DNA of 33,707 nt, from assembly GCA_012031415.1 (NCBI GenBank), contig JAAUTN010000032.1, positions 1-33,707 of the forward strand, given 5' to 3'. Numbering within the stretch: position 1 is the first letter of the stretch; the number at the start of each line of letters is the position of its first letter. Shown here piece by piece: positions 17,621 to 27,257 of the stretch. Both the position numbers and the translations under genes were made by a program. The notes below the pieces were generated by a model, which was given only the letters and a program-made list of their open reading frames with translations, made no database searches and was not told the origin of the DNA. The DNA comes from Leptolyngbyaceae cyanobacterium SM1_4_3. Its GTDB lineage: Bacteria > Cyanobacteriota > Cyanobacteriia > Elainellales > Elainellaceae.

Positions 17621-17660
17621 ATGAAACCCGACAGTTAAGCGCTTCGGGTTTCATTTCTTA
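17621..17660 (+). terminator. Rho-independent-type terminator after gmd
   Basis: ATGAAACCCGA (17621-17631) and TCGGGTTTCAT (17644-17654) form a perfect 11-base-pair stem with a 12-base loop, followed by a short T-rich tail (TTCTTA). It lies 30 bases past the gmd stop and should end the second block. Confidence 0.75.
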
Positions 17661-17793
17661 ATAGAAATAGACTGAAGGTAGGCGACAATAATCGAGATAG
17701 AATCAAGACTTTATCTATTTAGTTTTTATATTAGTTGATGTATCTGCCTGTACATAAAGGAAAGGTACCCGGTGTACTCAAATCGCACATCTG

Positions 17794-18954
17794 ATGTTGA
17801 AAGTTGTAGTTGATGCGACTCCGCTTCTTCCAAAACCCAGCGGAGTTGGTTTTTATGTTACAAATCTGATTCGGGCGCTTCATGCGTTGCAGGATCAAGA
17901 GAATTTTCAGCTAGGAATTGCCTACCAGCCGAGCCTCAAGAACTGGCTTCGCGGCAATCTTGAATTTCCAGATTCTATTCAGCAATATTCCAATCTTCAT
18001 CTGCTGCCGTTACCTGTTAGAATTCTCAATTTGTTAGCAACCGTTCCGAATCCACTCTTGTCCCATTTTGAGCAATCTTTTGGGTTGCCAGATATTGTTC
18101 ATGGCACTAACTATGCTGTGTATCCGTGCCAAAAGAGTTTAAGGGTCATGAACATCTACGACTTGACATTCATCAAGTACCCGAACTACGTCAACGCAGT
18201 TGTTAGGAGCTATGCGTCACGGATTCAGCAATGTCTTAAATGGACTGACTTGATTTTAACAATCTCAGAAAGTTCTAAGCAAGACATTATTGAATGTTTG
18301 AACATTAGCCCCAATCGGATTCAAGTTACTCCTTTAGCAAGCCGCTACCACACAAACTATTTATCTAAAGAATTAGCTAACAAGCTTGCTAATTCTATTG
18401 GTTATGATTTTTCTAAACCTTATATTCTTTTTGTTAGTACGATTGAACCTAGAAAGAATATCAATGTTTTAATTGGGGCATTCAATCTGCTGAAGCAGAA
18501 GTATAAGATTGACCATCACTTAATTTTAATTGGACAAAAGGGATGGCACTATAAACCAATTTTTGCAGAAATTGAGCGATCGCCCTGGAGCCATTGCATC
18601 CACCATCTCAACTATCTATCGGATGAGCTTGTTGCTTTGTTCTACTCGAAGGCGGATGTTTTTGTATATCCTTCTCACTACGAGGGGTTTGGTCTGCCAG
18701 TGCTAGAGGCGATGACGCTAGAAGTTGCCGTTGTCACGTCCAATACTTCGTCACTCCCTGAAGTTGCGGGAGATGCAGCGCTGTTGGTTGATCCAAACGA
18801 TATTACAGGGATAGCTGACGCTATTTTGCGCGTTGTTGGCGATCGCACCCTGCGCGAAGAACTAATTCGCAAGGGCAGAGCGCAAGCAAAGCGCTATTCG
18901 TGGGAAAGAACTGCCCAAGAAACCTTGAAAGCGTACCGATCGCTGCTAGCTTAG
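17794..18954 (+). CDS. Glycosyltransferase family 4, mannosyltransferase-like
   Basis: 386 residues, GT-B fold. The N-terminus DATPLLPKPSGVGFYVTNL has the SGVGxY donor-side loop of WbaZ/MtfB-like mannosyltransferases. HGTNYAVYP, then the linker motif LTISESSKQDII, lead into the second domain: LFVSTIEPRKNINVLI (about 209-224) and the EX7E region YPSHYEGFGLPVLEAM (about 291-306) with SLPEVAGDAALLVDP. It stands alone behind the gmd terminator with about 140 bases for its own promoter. Mannose or a GDP-mannose-derived sugar is a plausible donor given gmd upstream, but motifs do not prove it. Confidence 0.88.
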   Translation: MLKVVVDATPLLPKPSGVGFYVTNLIRALHALQDQENFQLGIAYQPSLKNWLRGNLEFPDSIQQYSNLHLLPLPVRILNLLATVPNPLLSHFEQSFGLPDIVHGTNYAVYPCQKSLRVMNIYDLTFIKYPNYVNAVVRSYASRIQQCLKWTDLILTISESSKQDIIECLNISPNRIQVTPLASRYHTNYLSKELANKLANSIGYDFSKPYILFVSTIEPRKNINVLIGAFNLLKQKYKIDHHLILIGQKGWHYKPIFAEIERSPWSHCIHHLNYLSDELVALFYSKADVFVYPSHYEGFGLPVLEAMTLEVAVVTSNTSSLPEVAGDAALLVDPNDITGIADAILRVVGDRTLREELIRKGRAQAKRYSWERTAQETLKAYRSLLA

Positions 18955-19062
18955 GCTGCTCTAGTTAAGCTGATGGCTTTGCCGACTAAGCAGTTTGCCT
19001 GCCAAGCAAAAGGACACAGCAACGCTGCGCCCTACAAACTTTTAGGAACTGATATAGCGTTA

Positions 19063-19078
19063 CGCCCTAACTAGGGCG
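19063..19078. terminator. Short hairpin between convergent genes
   Basis: CGCCCTA (19063-19069) and TAGGGCG (19072-19078) form a GC-rich 7-base-pair stem with a 2-base loop, between the stop of the GT4 gene and the stop of the minus-strand DUF3318 gene. There is no T-run on either side. It may act as a bidirectional transcript end, or be a small dispersed palindrome; GCGCCCTAC also occurs at 19027-19035. Confidence 0.35.
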
Positions 19079-19090
19079 CGTAGTGCCATA

Positions 19091-19732
19091 CTAAGCTTCA
19101 CTACGAGTAGACTTTGCTCTCGCTTTAGCCCTTGCGGCACTTTGCTTTAACGCTTCAAGGCGGGCTTCATATTTCTTGCGATTGCGTTTTTTAGGAGTTT
19201 GCTCAATCAAGATTTTGAGCGCACTGCCGAGACTTTTGTAGGCATTGGGCAGGGTGTAACCAAAGCGGGTAGCCAGGGCGATCGCCTTTTCATCCGCATC
19301 AATTGCCTGATTTAACACTTTCTCGCCGCTATTGCGCTGGTAGAGGCGATAGCCCGAAACGCCGCAAAGCACTAGTGCTAGAACCAGCAGTAGCCCATCC
19401 TGCACCCAAAGCTCACCAACCGCGCCACCCAGACCAATCGCCAGAGCCGCCATTTCCCAGCCGTCTCTGGGAATGGTGTCATTTTGAATGCGGGCAACTT
19501 CGTGCCAGAACAGCAGATTTCGCTGGTCAAGAGCCAGTTGGTCCCACTTCATCAGGTCTACCTGAACCTCAACCTGGTCTTTGCCGATTTCCTCGCAGGT
19601 AATCAGCGGTGGGTTGACAGCGGTAGACGCTTCAATAGAGACCCAGCTTCTAAGTTCGGGAGGCAGCAGAGTCTTTAACCGCCGCAACTCGCCCAGGTCA
19701 GCTCTGACAGTAGAGGTGGCAAATGAGGTCAT
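19091..19732 (-). CDS. DUF3318 domain membrane protein
   Basis: 213 residues. I recognise the cyanobacterial DUF3318 family from the N-terminus ELRRLKTLLPPELRSWV, the PPLITCEEIG turn and the FWHEVARIQND segment, which recalls a metallopeptidase-like HE motif though with no proof of activity. Two hydrophobic helices lie about residues 93-132 around a short WVQDG turn. The tail from about 170 is a basic, alanine-rich helix (KKRNRKKYEARLEALKQSAA) that may be a coiled coil or bind nucleic acid or membrane. Function unknown. It is divergent from the PadR gene and convergent with the GT4 gene. Confidence 0.85.
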   Translation of the reverse strand: MTSFATSTVRADLGELRRLKTLLPPELRSWVSIEASTAVNPPLITCEEIGKDQVEVQVDLMKWDQLALDQRNLLFWHEVARIQNDTIPRDGWEMAALAIGLGGAVGELWVQDGLLLVLALVLCGVSGYRLYQRNSGEKVLNQAIDADEKAIALATRFGYTLPNAYKSLGSALKILIEQTPKKRNRKKYEARLEALKQSAARAKARAKSTRSEA

Positions 19733-19769
19733 GATCTAGCCTTGGGATATTCAATATAGATCTAATTTA

Positions 19770-19806
19770 ACTAGTCTAAAACTAGTCTAACTAGTCTGAC
19801 TAGTTC
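19770..19806. promoter_or_regulatory. Four direct repeats of ACTAGT, candidate operator
   Basis: ACTAGT, itself a palindrome, occurs at 19770-19775, 19781-19786, 19790-19795 and 19799-19804, the first three as ACTAGTCT. Starts are 11, 9 and 9 bases apart, so sites lie on nearly one helical face. They sit in the divergent region between the DUF3318 start and the PadR gene, 125 bases before the preferred PadR start. A regulator, possibly the PadR protein itself, could bind here; no binding evidence exists in the sequence. Confidence 0.4.
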
Positions 19807-19930
19807 CACAAATTGATAAGGTACTAATTTGGAGTATAGCGGTCTTTATCAGCACACAAATGGTGCGATCGCTACCTACTTAGAAGGAAATTTATTCTGC
19901 ACAGTACTTAATCTAGCCAAGCCCTACCTC

Positions 19931-20236
19931 ATGGATGGTCGCGAGTTTTACTCCAGTTTGATCCGGCTTCACATTCTTCATCATGCAGTTCAGGAGCCAA
20001 TCTTTGGGGTAGGCATCATGGAGGAATTAGCCCGTCACGGCTACAAACTCAGCGCTGGGACGCTCTATCCCATGCTGCACGACATGGAGCGCAAGGGATA
20101 CCTGTTTTCTGTAGAAGAGCGATCGGGGCGGCAAAATCGACGACTCTATCGAGCCACAGATTTGGGAAAAGTTCAGCTAGAAGATGCCAAGAAAAAAGTA
20201 CGAGAACTATTTGGTGAATTGTTCGAGGAAGTGTGA
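19931..20236 (+). CDS. PadR family transcriptional regulator
   Basis: A winged-helix repressor of 101 residues from the ATG at 19931. The family core is plain: SLIRLHILHHAVQEPIFG (helix 1), MEELARHGYKLSAGTLYPML (recognition helix) and the wing KGYLFSVEERSGRQNRRLYR, followed by a short C-terminal dimerisation helix. The frame is open upstream to a TTG at 19829, but the extra 34 residues do not resemble PadR proteins. Most PadR proteins repress their own operon. The chromate transporter begins 85 bases downstream on the same strand, so regulation of that gene is likely. Confidence 0.85.
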   Translation: MDGREFYSSLIRLHILHHAVQEPIFGVGIMEELARHGYKLSAGTLYPMLHDMERKGYLFSVEERSGRQNRRLYRATDLGKVQLEDAKKKVRELFGELFEEV

Positions 20237-20321
20237 TTTTCGCTATCGAAACCCGATATACTAACTTTTGTAAAGATTGTGTGATGGCAACGAGTAAACT
20301 ACCGCTGAGGGTTTCGCAGCA

Positions 20322-21590
20322 ATGGATCAGCACACGAATCAAGACTCTGTGGCAGCCGAAGCTAGCCTGCCTGCATTGAGTCTATCTGCTCGATTGAAAG
20401 AACTGGCTCGACTGTTTCTAAGACTGGGTGCGATTGGTTTTGGCGGTCCTCAAGCGCACATCGCAATGATTCACGACGAAGCAGTCGTGCGGCGAAATTG
20501 GTTCACTGAAGAGCAATTCCTTGAAGGAGTCGCGGTTTGTGAAATGTTGCCTGGGCCAGCCTCAACCCAAATGGGAATTTACACTGGGTACATACGAGCG
20601 GGGCAATTGGGGGCACTGGTAGCAGGATTCTGTTTCATCTTGCCTGCTTTCCTAATCGTGACAACGCTGTCCTGGGCATATTTCCGCTTTCAGGATGTCC
20701 CTCAGGTTGATGATTTGTTTCTGGGTGTCTCACCTGTCGTAATTGCGATTATTTTTGGATTTTGCTGGAAGTTATCTAAGAAGGCGATTAAGGATTGGAA
20801 GGGAGTGGCGATCGCCCTCGCCGTCCTGCTGCTCATAGTCTTTTTCCAGGTCAACGTACTGCTGCAATTTATCCTGGCAGGCATCGTCGGGCTAATCGTC
20901 TACCGCCCTGATCCTCCTGCGGCCCCAGCAAATCGCACGGGTGGCTGGTTATTGCCGTTAGCTCCGATTATGCAAGGGTTGCCGATCGCCGCCGTACCTG
21001 CTGAAACTCTGGCAATGTCTGGCTTTTGGGGAATAGAGCGAATTCAAGAATACTTCTGGCCGCTGACTTTATTTTTTCTCAAGGTCGGCAGCTTCATCTT
21101 TGGCGGGGGATTAGTAATTATCCCCCTGTTGGAGTTTGAGGTGGTCAACCAGTTTCAATGGATGACTCGCAGCGAGTTTATTGATGGCGTTGCCATTGGC
21201 GAATTCACGCCCGGCCCAGTGGTGATTACTGCTGCCTTTGTGGGCTACAAGGTCGCAGGGGTTTTGGGTGCGTTGGTGTCGGCGATCGCCATTTTTACGC
21301 CCTCTTTCCTGCTGATCATGGGTGCCTCACCCTTCCTGATTCGGATTCGGCGCAATCCCCGAATTCGCAGTTTCTTGAAAGGCGTTACTCCGGCTGTATT
21401 GGGAGCGATCGCCGCTGCCGCCATTCCCCTTGCCCAGTCTGCAATTTTGCAGGATACGCCAGGACGAACAATCGTCGCGGCGATAGTTGGCGTGGTTGCT
21501 CTGGTTGCCTTGATTCGCTTCAAGCGCCCAACCTGGCAGTTAGTACCAGCGGGTGCCGTCGTCGGACTGATAGCGGGTGCTTTCCTATAG
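20322..21590 (+). CDS. chrA: Chromate transporter, long-chain CHR family
   Basis: 422 residues, inner-membrane exporter of the bidomain ChrA type, with two homologous CHR halves. Half one (about 22-210) has FLRLGAIGFGGPQAHIAMI and VCEMLPGPASTQMGIYTGY. Half two (about 240-420) has FLKVGSFIFGGGLVIIPLLE and IGEFTPGPVVITAAFVGY. The repeated GGP/GGG and PGP motifs are the family signature. About ten membrane helices are visible. Known members expel chromate and may move sulfate; substrate here is assumed from the family. Transcription with the PadR gene is likely. A palindromic repeat follows the stop. Confidence 0.92.
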   Translation: MDQHTNQDSVAAEASLPALSLSARLKELARLFLRLGAIGFGGPQAHIAMIHDEAVVRRNWFTEEQFLEGVAVCEMLPGPASTQMGIYTGYIRAGQLGALVAGFCFILPAFLIVTTLSWAYFRFQDVPQVDDLFLGVSPVVIAIIFGFCWKLSKKAIKDWKGVAIALAVLLLIVFFQVNVLLQFILAGIVGLIVYRPDPPAAPANRTGGWLLPLAPIMQGLPIAAVPAETLAMSGFWGIERIQEYFWPLTLFFLKVGSFIFGGGLVIIPLLEFEVVNQFQWMTRSEFIDGVAIGEFTPGPVVITAAFVGYKVAGVLGALVSAIAIFTPSFLLIMGASPFLIRIRRNPRIRSFLKGVTPAVLGAIAAAAIPLAQSAILQDTPGRTIVAAIVGVVALVALIRFKRPTWQLVPAGAVVGLIAGAFL

Positions 21591-21626
21591 CTTCAAATAG
21601 CTTCAAACTCTTCCCGCAACCCACAA

Positions 21627-21655
21627 GTAGGGGCGAACGGCCGTTCGCCCCCTAC
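21627..21655. repeat. GC-rich palindromic repeat after chrA
   Basis: GTAGGGGCGAACGG and CCGTTCGCCCCCTAC form a near-perfect palindrome; the inner 20 bases (21631-21650) are exactly self-complementary. It lies between the convergent chrA and dus genes and could end both transcripts, although there is no T-run. Similar GTAGGGGCGAA-type palindromes are dispersed in several cyanobacterial genomes. Confidence 0.6.
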
Positions 21656-21697
21656 CAAATTCGTGCCCGTCGCAAGGTATCCTTCCTGACAATCGCC

Positions 21698-22792
21698 CTA
21701 GCTTGCAATAGCCAGGGAGGTAGACTCCGAATCTACTTCAGCCGTTAATCGATCGAAACGGTTTGCGTCCAAATCAGCAGAAATTTCTGCAAGCTGCGCC
21801 AGCGCTCGGTCAATTAACTCACAGCCCTGATCAACGGTTTCAATGTTGCACAACTGCCCCCGCAGGTCAGCCGCTCCGGGAAAGCCTTTGGCATACCAGG
21901 TCATGTGTTTGCGGGCCTGACGAATGCCGCGATCGCCCTTATATTCCCACAGCATCTGCAAATGCTCTCGCGCACACTGAAGCCTTTCAGAGGCAGTCGG
22001 TGGCTCCCTGAGTTCACCACTCTTAAGGAAATGGTCAATTTCACCGACGAGAAACGGATAGCCCAGCGTTCCGCGTGAACACATTACGCCATCGGCTCCA
22101 GTTTGCTCCAAACAGCGAATGGCCGCCTCAACAGAAAAAATGTCTCCATTTGCAATTACCGGAATCGAAAGTACTTGTTTGACGCGACCGATCCATTCCC
22201 ACTTGGCAGGGCCGTTGTAGCCTTGAGCGCGAGTCCGTCCATGCAAGGTGAGCATCTGTGCGCCTGCATCCTGCATCCGTTGCCCAAACTCGACCGCGTT
22301 GATTTCTTTCTCTGTCCAGCCAATGCGGGTCTTGACCGTGACAGGGACTTTGACGGCCTTCACCACCGCTCGAACAATTGCTTCTGCCGTTTCAGGATCT
22401 CGCAGCAGTGATGACCCCCCGCCATTCTTAGTAATTTTGTTGACCGGGCAGCCCATATTGATATCTACGGTGTCTGCCCCTTCGTCAACCGCCATTTGTG
22501 CGGCTTCTGCCAAAAAGTCAGGACGGCAATCAAAAAGCTGAATGCTAATGGGGCGCTCATCGGGGTCAACTTCCATGAGCTTGGGCAACTGCTTGACGTA
22601 ATGCAGCCCCGTCGCGTTGACCATTTCGGTATACATCATAGATGCGGGCGCATAGCGTCGTACCAACCGCCGAAACACCAAATCGGTTACGCCTGACAAA
22701 GGCGATTGCAAAACGCGACTGTTGACCTCAAAGGAGCCGATGCTCAGAGGGATAGACAGTCGGGACTTCAATTCAGGAGACAAATGAACCAT
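21698..22792 (-). CDS. dusB: tRNA-dihydrouridine synthase
   Basis: A flavin enzyme reducing uridine to dihydrouridine in the tRNA D-loop. 364 residues from the ATG at 22792; the frame extends to a GTG at 22828, but MVHLSPELKS is a plausible start and neither has a clear Shine-Dalgarno. FMN barrel start is LQSPLSGVTDLVFRRL (28-43). The catalytic cysteine C115 sits in INMGCPVNKITKNGGG (111-126). VKTRIGW, LTLHGRTRAQGYNGPA and PVIANGDI complete the barrel, and a helical tRNA-binding tail follows MTWYAKGFPGA. Bacterial DusB-type proteins are usually 320-350 residues, so the tail is slightly long. Subtype is not certain. Confidence 0.9.
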   Translation of the reverse strand: MVHLSPELKSRLSIPLSIGSFEVNSRVLQSPLSGVTDLVFRRLVRRYAPASMMYTEMVNATGLHYVKQLPKLMEVDPDERPISIQLFDCRPDFLAEAAQMAVDEGADTVDINMGCPVNKITKNGGGSSLLRDPETAEAIVRAVVKAVKVPVTVKTRIGWTEKEINAVEFGQRMQDAGAQMLTLHGRTRAQGYNGPAKWEWIGRVKQVLSIPVIANGDIFSVEAAIRCLEQTGADGVMCSRGTLGYPFLVGEIDHFLKSGELREPPTASERLQCAREHLQMLWEYKGDRGIRQARKHMTWYAKGFPGAADLRGQLCNIETVDQGCELIDRALAQLAEISADLDANRFDRLTAEVDSESTSLAIAS

Positions 22793-25158
<2,366 letters not shown>

Positions 25159-25212
25159 TCGCAGCGCCGATCGCCTACTCCTGTTCTATTCAAACAGGCT
25201 GTTTCATTCAAA

Positions 25213-25256
25213 CAGGGATGCACTCTTGCTAAGCGGGGGTGCATCCCTGAACTTTT
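25213..25256 (+). terminator. Rho-independent-type terminator after dnaK
   Basis: CAGGGATGCAC (25213-25223) and GTGCATCCCTG (25239-25249) make a perfect 11-base-pair stem with a 15-base loop, followed by AACTTTTAA. It lies 55 bases after the dnaK stop. A smaller hairpin AAACAG/CTGTTT sits just upstream at about 25190-25202. Confidence 0.75.
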
Positions 25257-25290
25257 AATTCCTGCTCAAGTTTGTCCAGCTTAATCTCGC

Positions 25291-25487
25291 TCAATATAAA
25301 TTTGCGCCCCGCAGATTAGCCCCTTGCAGGGAAGCCCAACTCAAATTTGCGCCTCGAATGCTAGTGCGCGTCAAGGTCGCATTAATCAAATTTGTGCCCA
25401 TCATTCTCGCACAGCTCAGATCGGCATCTCTCAAGTCTGCATCTCTCAAGTCTGCTTCTTCTAAACTGGCTTCGTTGGCAAAGCTTT
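25291..25487 (-). pseudogene. C-terminal fragment of a pentapeptide-repeat protein
   Basis: On the minus strand the stretch encodes about 64 residues of A(D/N)LxX repeats: [43 protein letters not shown], then LQGANLRGANLY and a stop at 25293-25291. There is no start codon or head domain; the frame ends at its 5' side where an ilvD fragment of the opposite orientation begins (about 25488-25494). It is therefore a truncated gene at a rearrangement junction. It lies about 230 bases from the intact pentapeptide gene at 25715-26269 and may derive from a tandem relative. Confidence 0.75.
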
Positions 25488-25493
25488 TGCTCT

Positions 25494-25610
25494 TCGGGCG
25501 GCACCTACGGTTTGGTGGTTGGGCACGTTGCGCCAGAAGCCGCTGTGGAAGAGGCGATCGCCCTCGTTCAGGAAGGCGACACTATCCCCATTGATGCCGA
25601 TGCTCTCTAG
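25494..25610 (+). pseudogene. ilvD: Fragment of dihydroxy-acid dehydratase gene (ilvD)
   Basis: Codons from 25494 to the stop at 25610 read [16 protein letters not shown] followed by [17 protein letters not shown]. This matches the C-terminal part of IlvD, where GRFSGGTxGxxxGHxxPEA lies about 100 residues from the end and is followed by GGxIAxxxxGDxIxID. Only about 38 of roughly 560 residues are present, and VEEAIALV replaces the usual VGGTIALV, so this is a decayed remnant and not the working gene of branched-chain amino-acid synthesis. Its left end abuts the opposite-strand pentapeptide fragment. Confidence 0.75.
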
Positions 25611-25714
25611 CGAAATCTGTCAAACTTGTCTCCTCCAGTAGTGTTAGAGCAGTGACGGACAGGTTTGAACTTTAAGTTTCTTTTATCGAAGCATTCCGCA
25701 AAATGCTGCTTTCA

Positions 25715-26269
25715 TCAGGGTCTGGACCGATGTCCATCTGGGAAGACCGTTGTGCTATCTACATTTGCCCCATCTAGATCAACAGATTGGGCACGAAACA
25801 GATTACAGCGGCTCAGCTTTGCGCCAATCAGTTTTGCCTGGTCTAAGTTGCTGCTATCTAGGTTTGCTTCACTCAGGTCGGCAAAGCTAAGGTCAGCGTT
25901 ACGCAAATCGGCGCTTTGAAAATTTGCGCCAAACAGGTTAGCCCGCTCTAGTCGGCAATTGCGTAGATCGGCACGGAATAGGTTGGACTGCGTCAAGTCT
26001 GCATCGGTCAAATTAACAGCTTGAAATCTGATATTACTGAGTTCAGCACTGTGCAGTAAAACTTTTTGCAGATTGGCGCGACCTAAATTAGCGTAAGGCA
26101 TATAGACATGGCTTAAGTTACTTCCCTGAAAGTCAGCATCTTGCAAGTTGCATTCAAACAGGTGGGCTTGACTCAAATCTATATCCCGAAAATCTCGTCT
26201 GCCATTAGCGTATTCAGCCAATAGCTCTTCCGCACTCATCCTACGCATACTAAATTTTTTTGACACCAC
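25715..26269 (-). CDS. Pentapeptide-repeat protein
   Basis: 184 residues. GGAGG (26281-26277 on the minus strand) lies 7 bases before the GTG at 26269, supporting that start over in-frame ATGs at 26248 and 26239. A short head, MSAEELLAEYANGRRDF, precedes about 25 tandem A(D/N)LxX-type repeats (residues about 30-165), for example LFRADLRNCRLERANLFGAN and SFADLSEANLDSSNL. Such repeats fold into a right-handed square beta-helix. The head is shared by many cyanobacterial members of unknown role. There is no signal peptide, so it is probably cytoplasmic. It ends with a short non-repeat tail. Confidence 0.88.
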   Translation of the reverse strand: MVSKKFSMRRMSAEELLAEYANGRRDFRDIDLSQAHLFECNLQDADFQGSNLSHVYMPYANLGRANLQKVLLHSAELSNIRFQAVNLTDADLTQSNLFRADLRNCRLERANLFGANFQSADLRNADLSFADLSEANLDSSNLDQAKLIGAKLSRCNLFRAQSVDLDGANVDSTTVFPDGHRSRP

Positions 26270-26294
26270 AACCTCACCTCCCGCCGGGGAGATG

Positions 26295-26328
26295 GAACTG
26301 CCAGTTCAAAAAAACTGCCAGTTCAAAA
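26295..26328. repeat. Tandem 16-bp direct repeat with internal palindrome
   Basis: AACTGCCAGTTCAAAA occurs at 26296-26311 and again at 26313-26328, with only one base between. Each unit contains AACTG-C-CAGTT, a two-fold symmetric half pair. It sits 14-60 bases upstream of the pentapeptide-gene ribosome site on the minus strand, in its probable promoter region, and so may be a dimer-type operator. The regulator is unknown. Confidence 0.45.
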
Positions 26329-26339
26329 CAGGATTATTA

Positions 26340-26658
26340 AGCATTTGTACTCATTTGCAATAGTTTACAAAACGCAGATGGTTTTAGCGGCAGAGTTAAC
26401 GTTCTTTTTAGATTCTTCAGTTGGGGCGGAGGCGATCGCCGTCTCCGTTGGGGCTTGGCGCTGTGGTAGGCAATCGCCGCTTCTTGCTGCTGTGTCTGAG
26501 CACGGCGCTGGGCTATCATGCTGGGCGGCTTTATGAGTTAGCCAATTCTGGAGAACTTTACACCGCTTTTGCTCAATCTCCTCTAGCACATCTGTTAGGC
26601 TCAGCAGCCAACCTGGCTTAATTCAAGTATTGGTAACTATTAGCAAGTATTGGCAGCT
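26340..26658. other. Stretch without a supported gene
   Basis: No gene can be supported. A plus-strand frame ending at 26621 gives FLLLCLSTALGYHAGRLYEL and TAFAQSPLAHLLGSAAN, which reads like the end of a membrane protein, but its only start is a TTG inside low-complexity sequence and no upstream domain exists. It may be a gene remnant. Overlapping minus-strand frames are rich in Q, R and P and look spurious. One HIP1-like site lies near 26433-26440. Confidence 0.4.
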
Positions 26659-26825
26659 TCAGATATTGGTAGCAATAATGTTAGGACTCAAGTGTAAAAA
26701 TCTTGCTGTATTTGCGTCGGGGCGATCGCCCTGCCCAATCAAATCCACCATCCACTGAGCAAACCGAGCAACCGTAGGGAAAGAGTAAGCGATTCAGATT
26801 CTAACCAATCCTTAAATTCCATCAT
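26659..26825 (-). pseudogene. Small unknown gene, reading frame shifted by one base
   Basis: The ATG at 26825 (or 26822) gives MMEFKDWLESESLTLS, then the frame breaks at a CCC run near 26780. One added C continues as PTVARFAQWMVDLIGQG and ends LHLSPNIIATNI at a TGA (26661-26659), 55 residues in all. I recognise no family. The ATG shares its A with the TAA stop of the small gene just upstream (TAATG), an arrangement seen in translationally coupled pairs. The protein would be mostly helical and soluble. Without the added base it stops after about 28 residues. Confidence 0.45.
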
Positions 26826-27108
26826 TAGCGGAGGTCGTCATACCGATTCTTTGTAAAGCTGCACGGAATAAGGGACTTAACCCTGTCTCGCAAGAGTTGA
26901 TTCTGTGCAAGCTCAAATGGAACTGGTATCATGCCGTTTACCTCTAATGGGATTGGAATGAAATAGCCCTGTTCTCTGGGGTCATCTGCAACGTTGCGAT
27001 CGCCCTTCTCTAACCGGATCGCTAACACCTTTCCTGACCTTGAGAGATTAGATAATCTGCGATCGCCCGCTTAATGTCTTTTTCCTGCAAAATGATTTTA
27101 GTTTTCAT
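26825..27108 (-). pseudogene. Small unknown gene, reading frame shifted by one base
   Basis: From the ATG at 27108 the frame reads MKTKIILQEKDIKRAIADYL and then meets a stop at GGAAAGGTGTTAG (about 27022-27034). One added A gives GQEKVLAIRLEKGDRN and continues FIPIPLEVNGMIPVPFEL to a TAA at 26827-26825, 94 residues. The downstream part alone is an open frame of 67 codons. The N-terminal KIILQEKDIKRAIADYL resembles small cyanobacterial proteins I have seen but cannot name. With the overlapping 55-residue frame it forms a candidate two-gene unit. No membrane segment. Confidence 0.45.
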
Positions 27109-27257
27109 CCTGTTAGCCATACACAAATTCGTTCCTGAAACTCGTAACGCCAACTTGACTATATGGTGTAGTGGATTCTTTAGCAGATTGAACTCCCCCA
27201 AAGGCTGGATTTTATTGTGGAAAACAAATTATTTTCGTTATTAACGTTGGGATTGTC

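Noticed and set aside
25497-25610. Complete small protein containing [15 protein letters not shown]
   Set aside because: The match is to an internal C-terminal segment of the much larger IlvD, and the upstream part of the frame is antisense pentapeptide DNA.
26345-26621. Several overlapping frames between the pentapeptide gene and the small gene pair
   Set aside because: One resembles a membrane-protein end, but there is no credible start and the frames overlap on both strands, so no gene is called.
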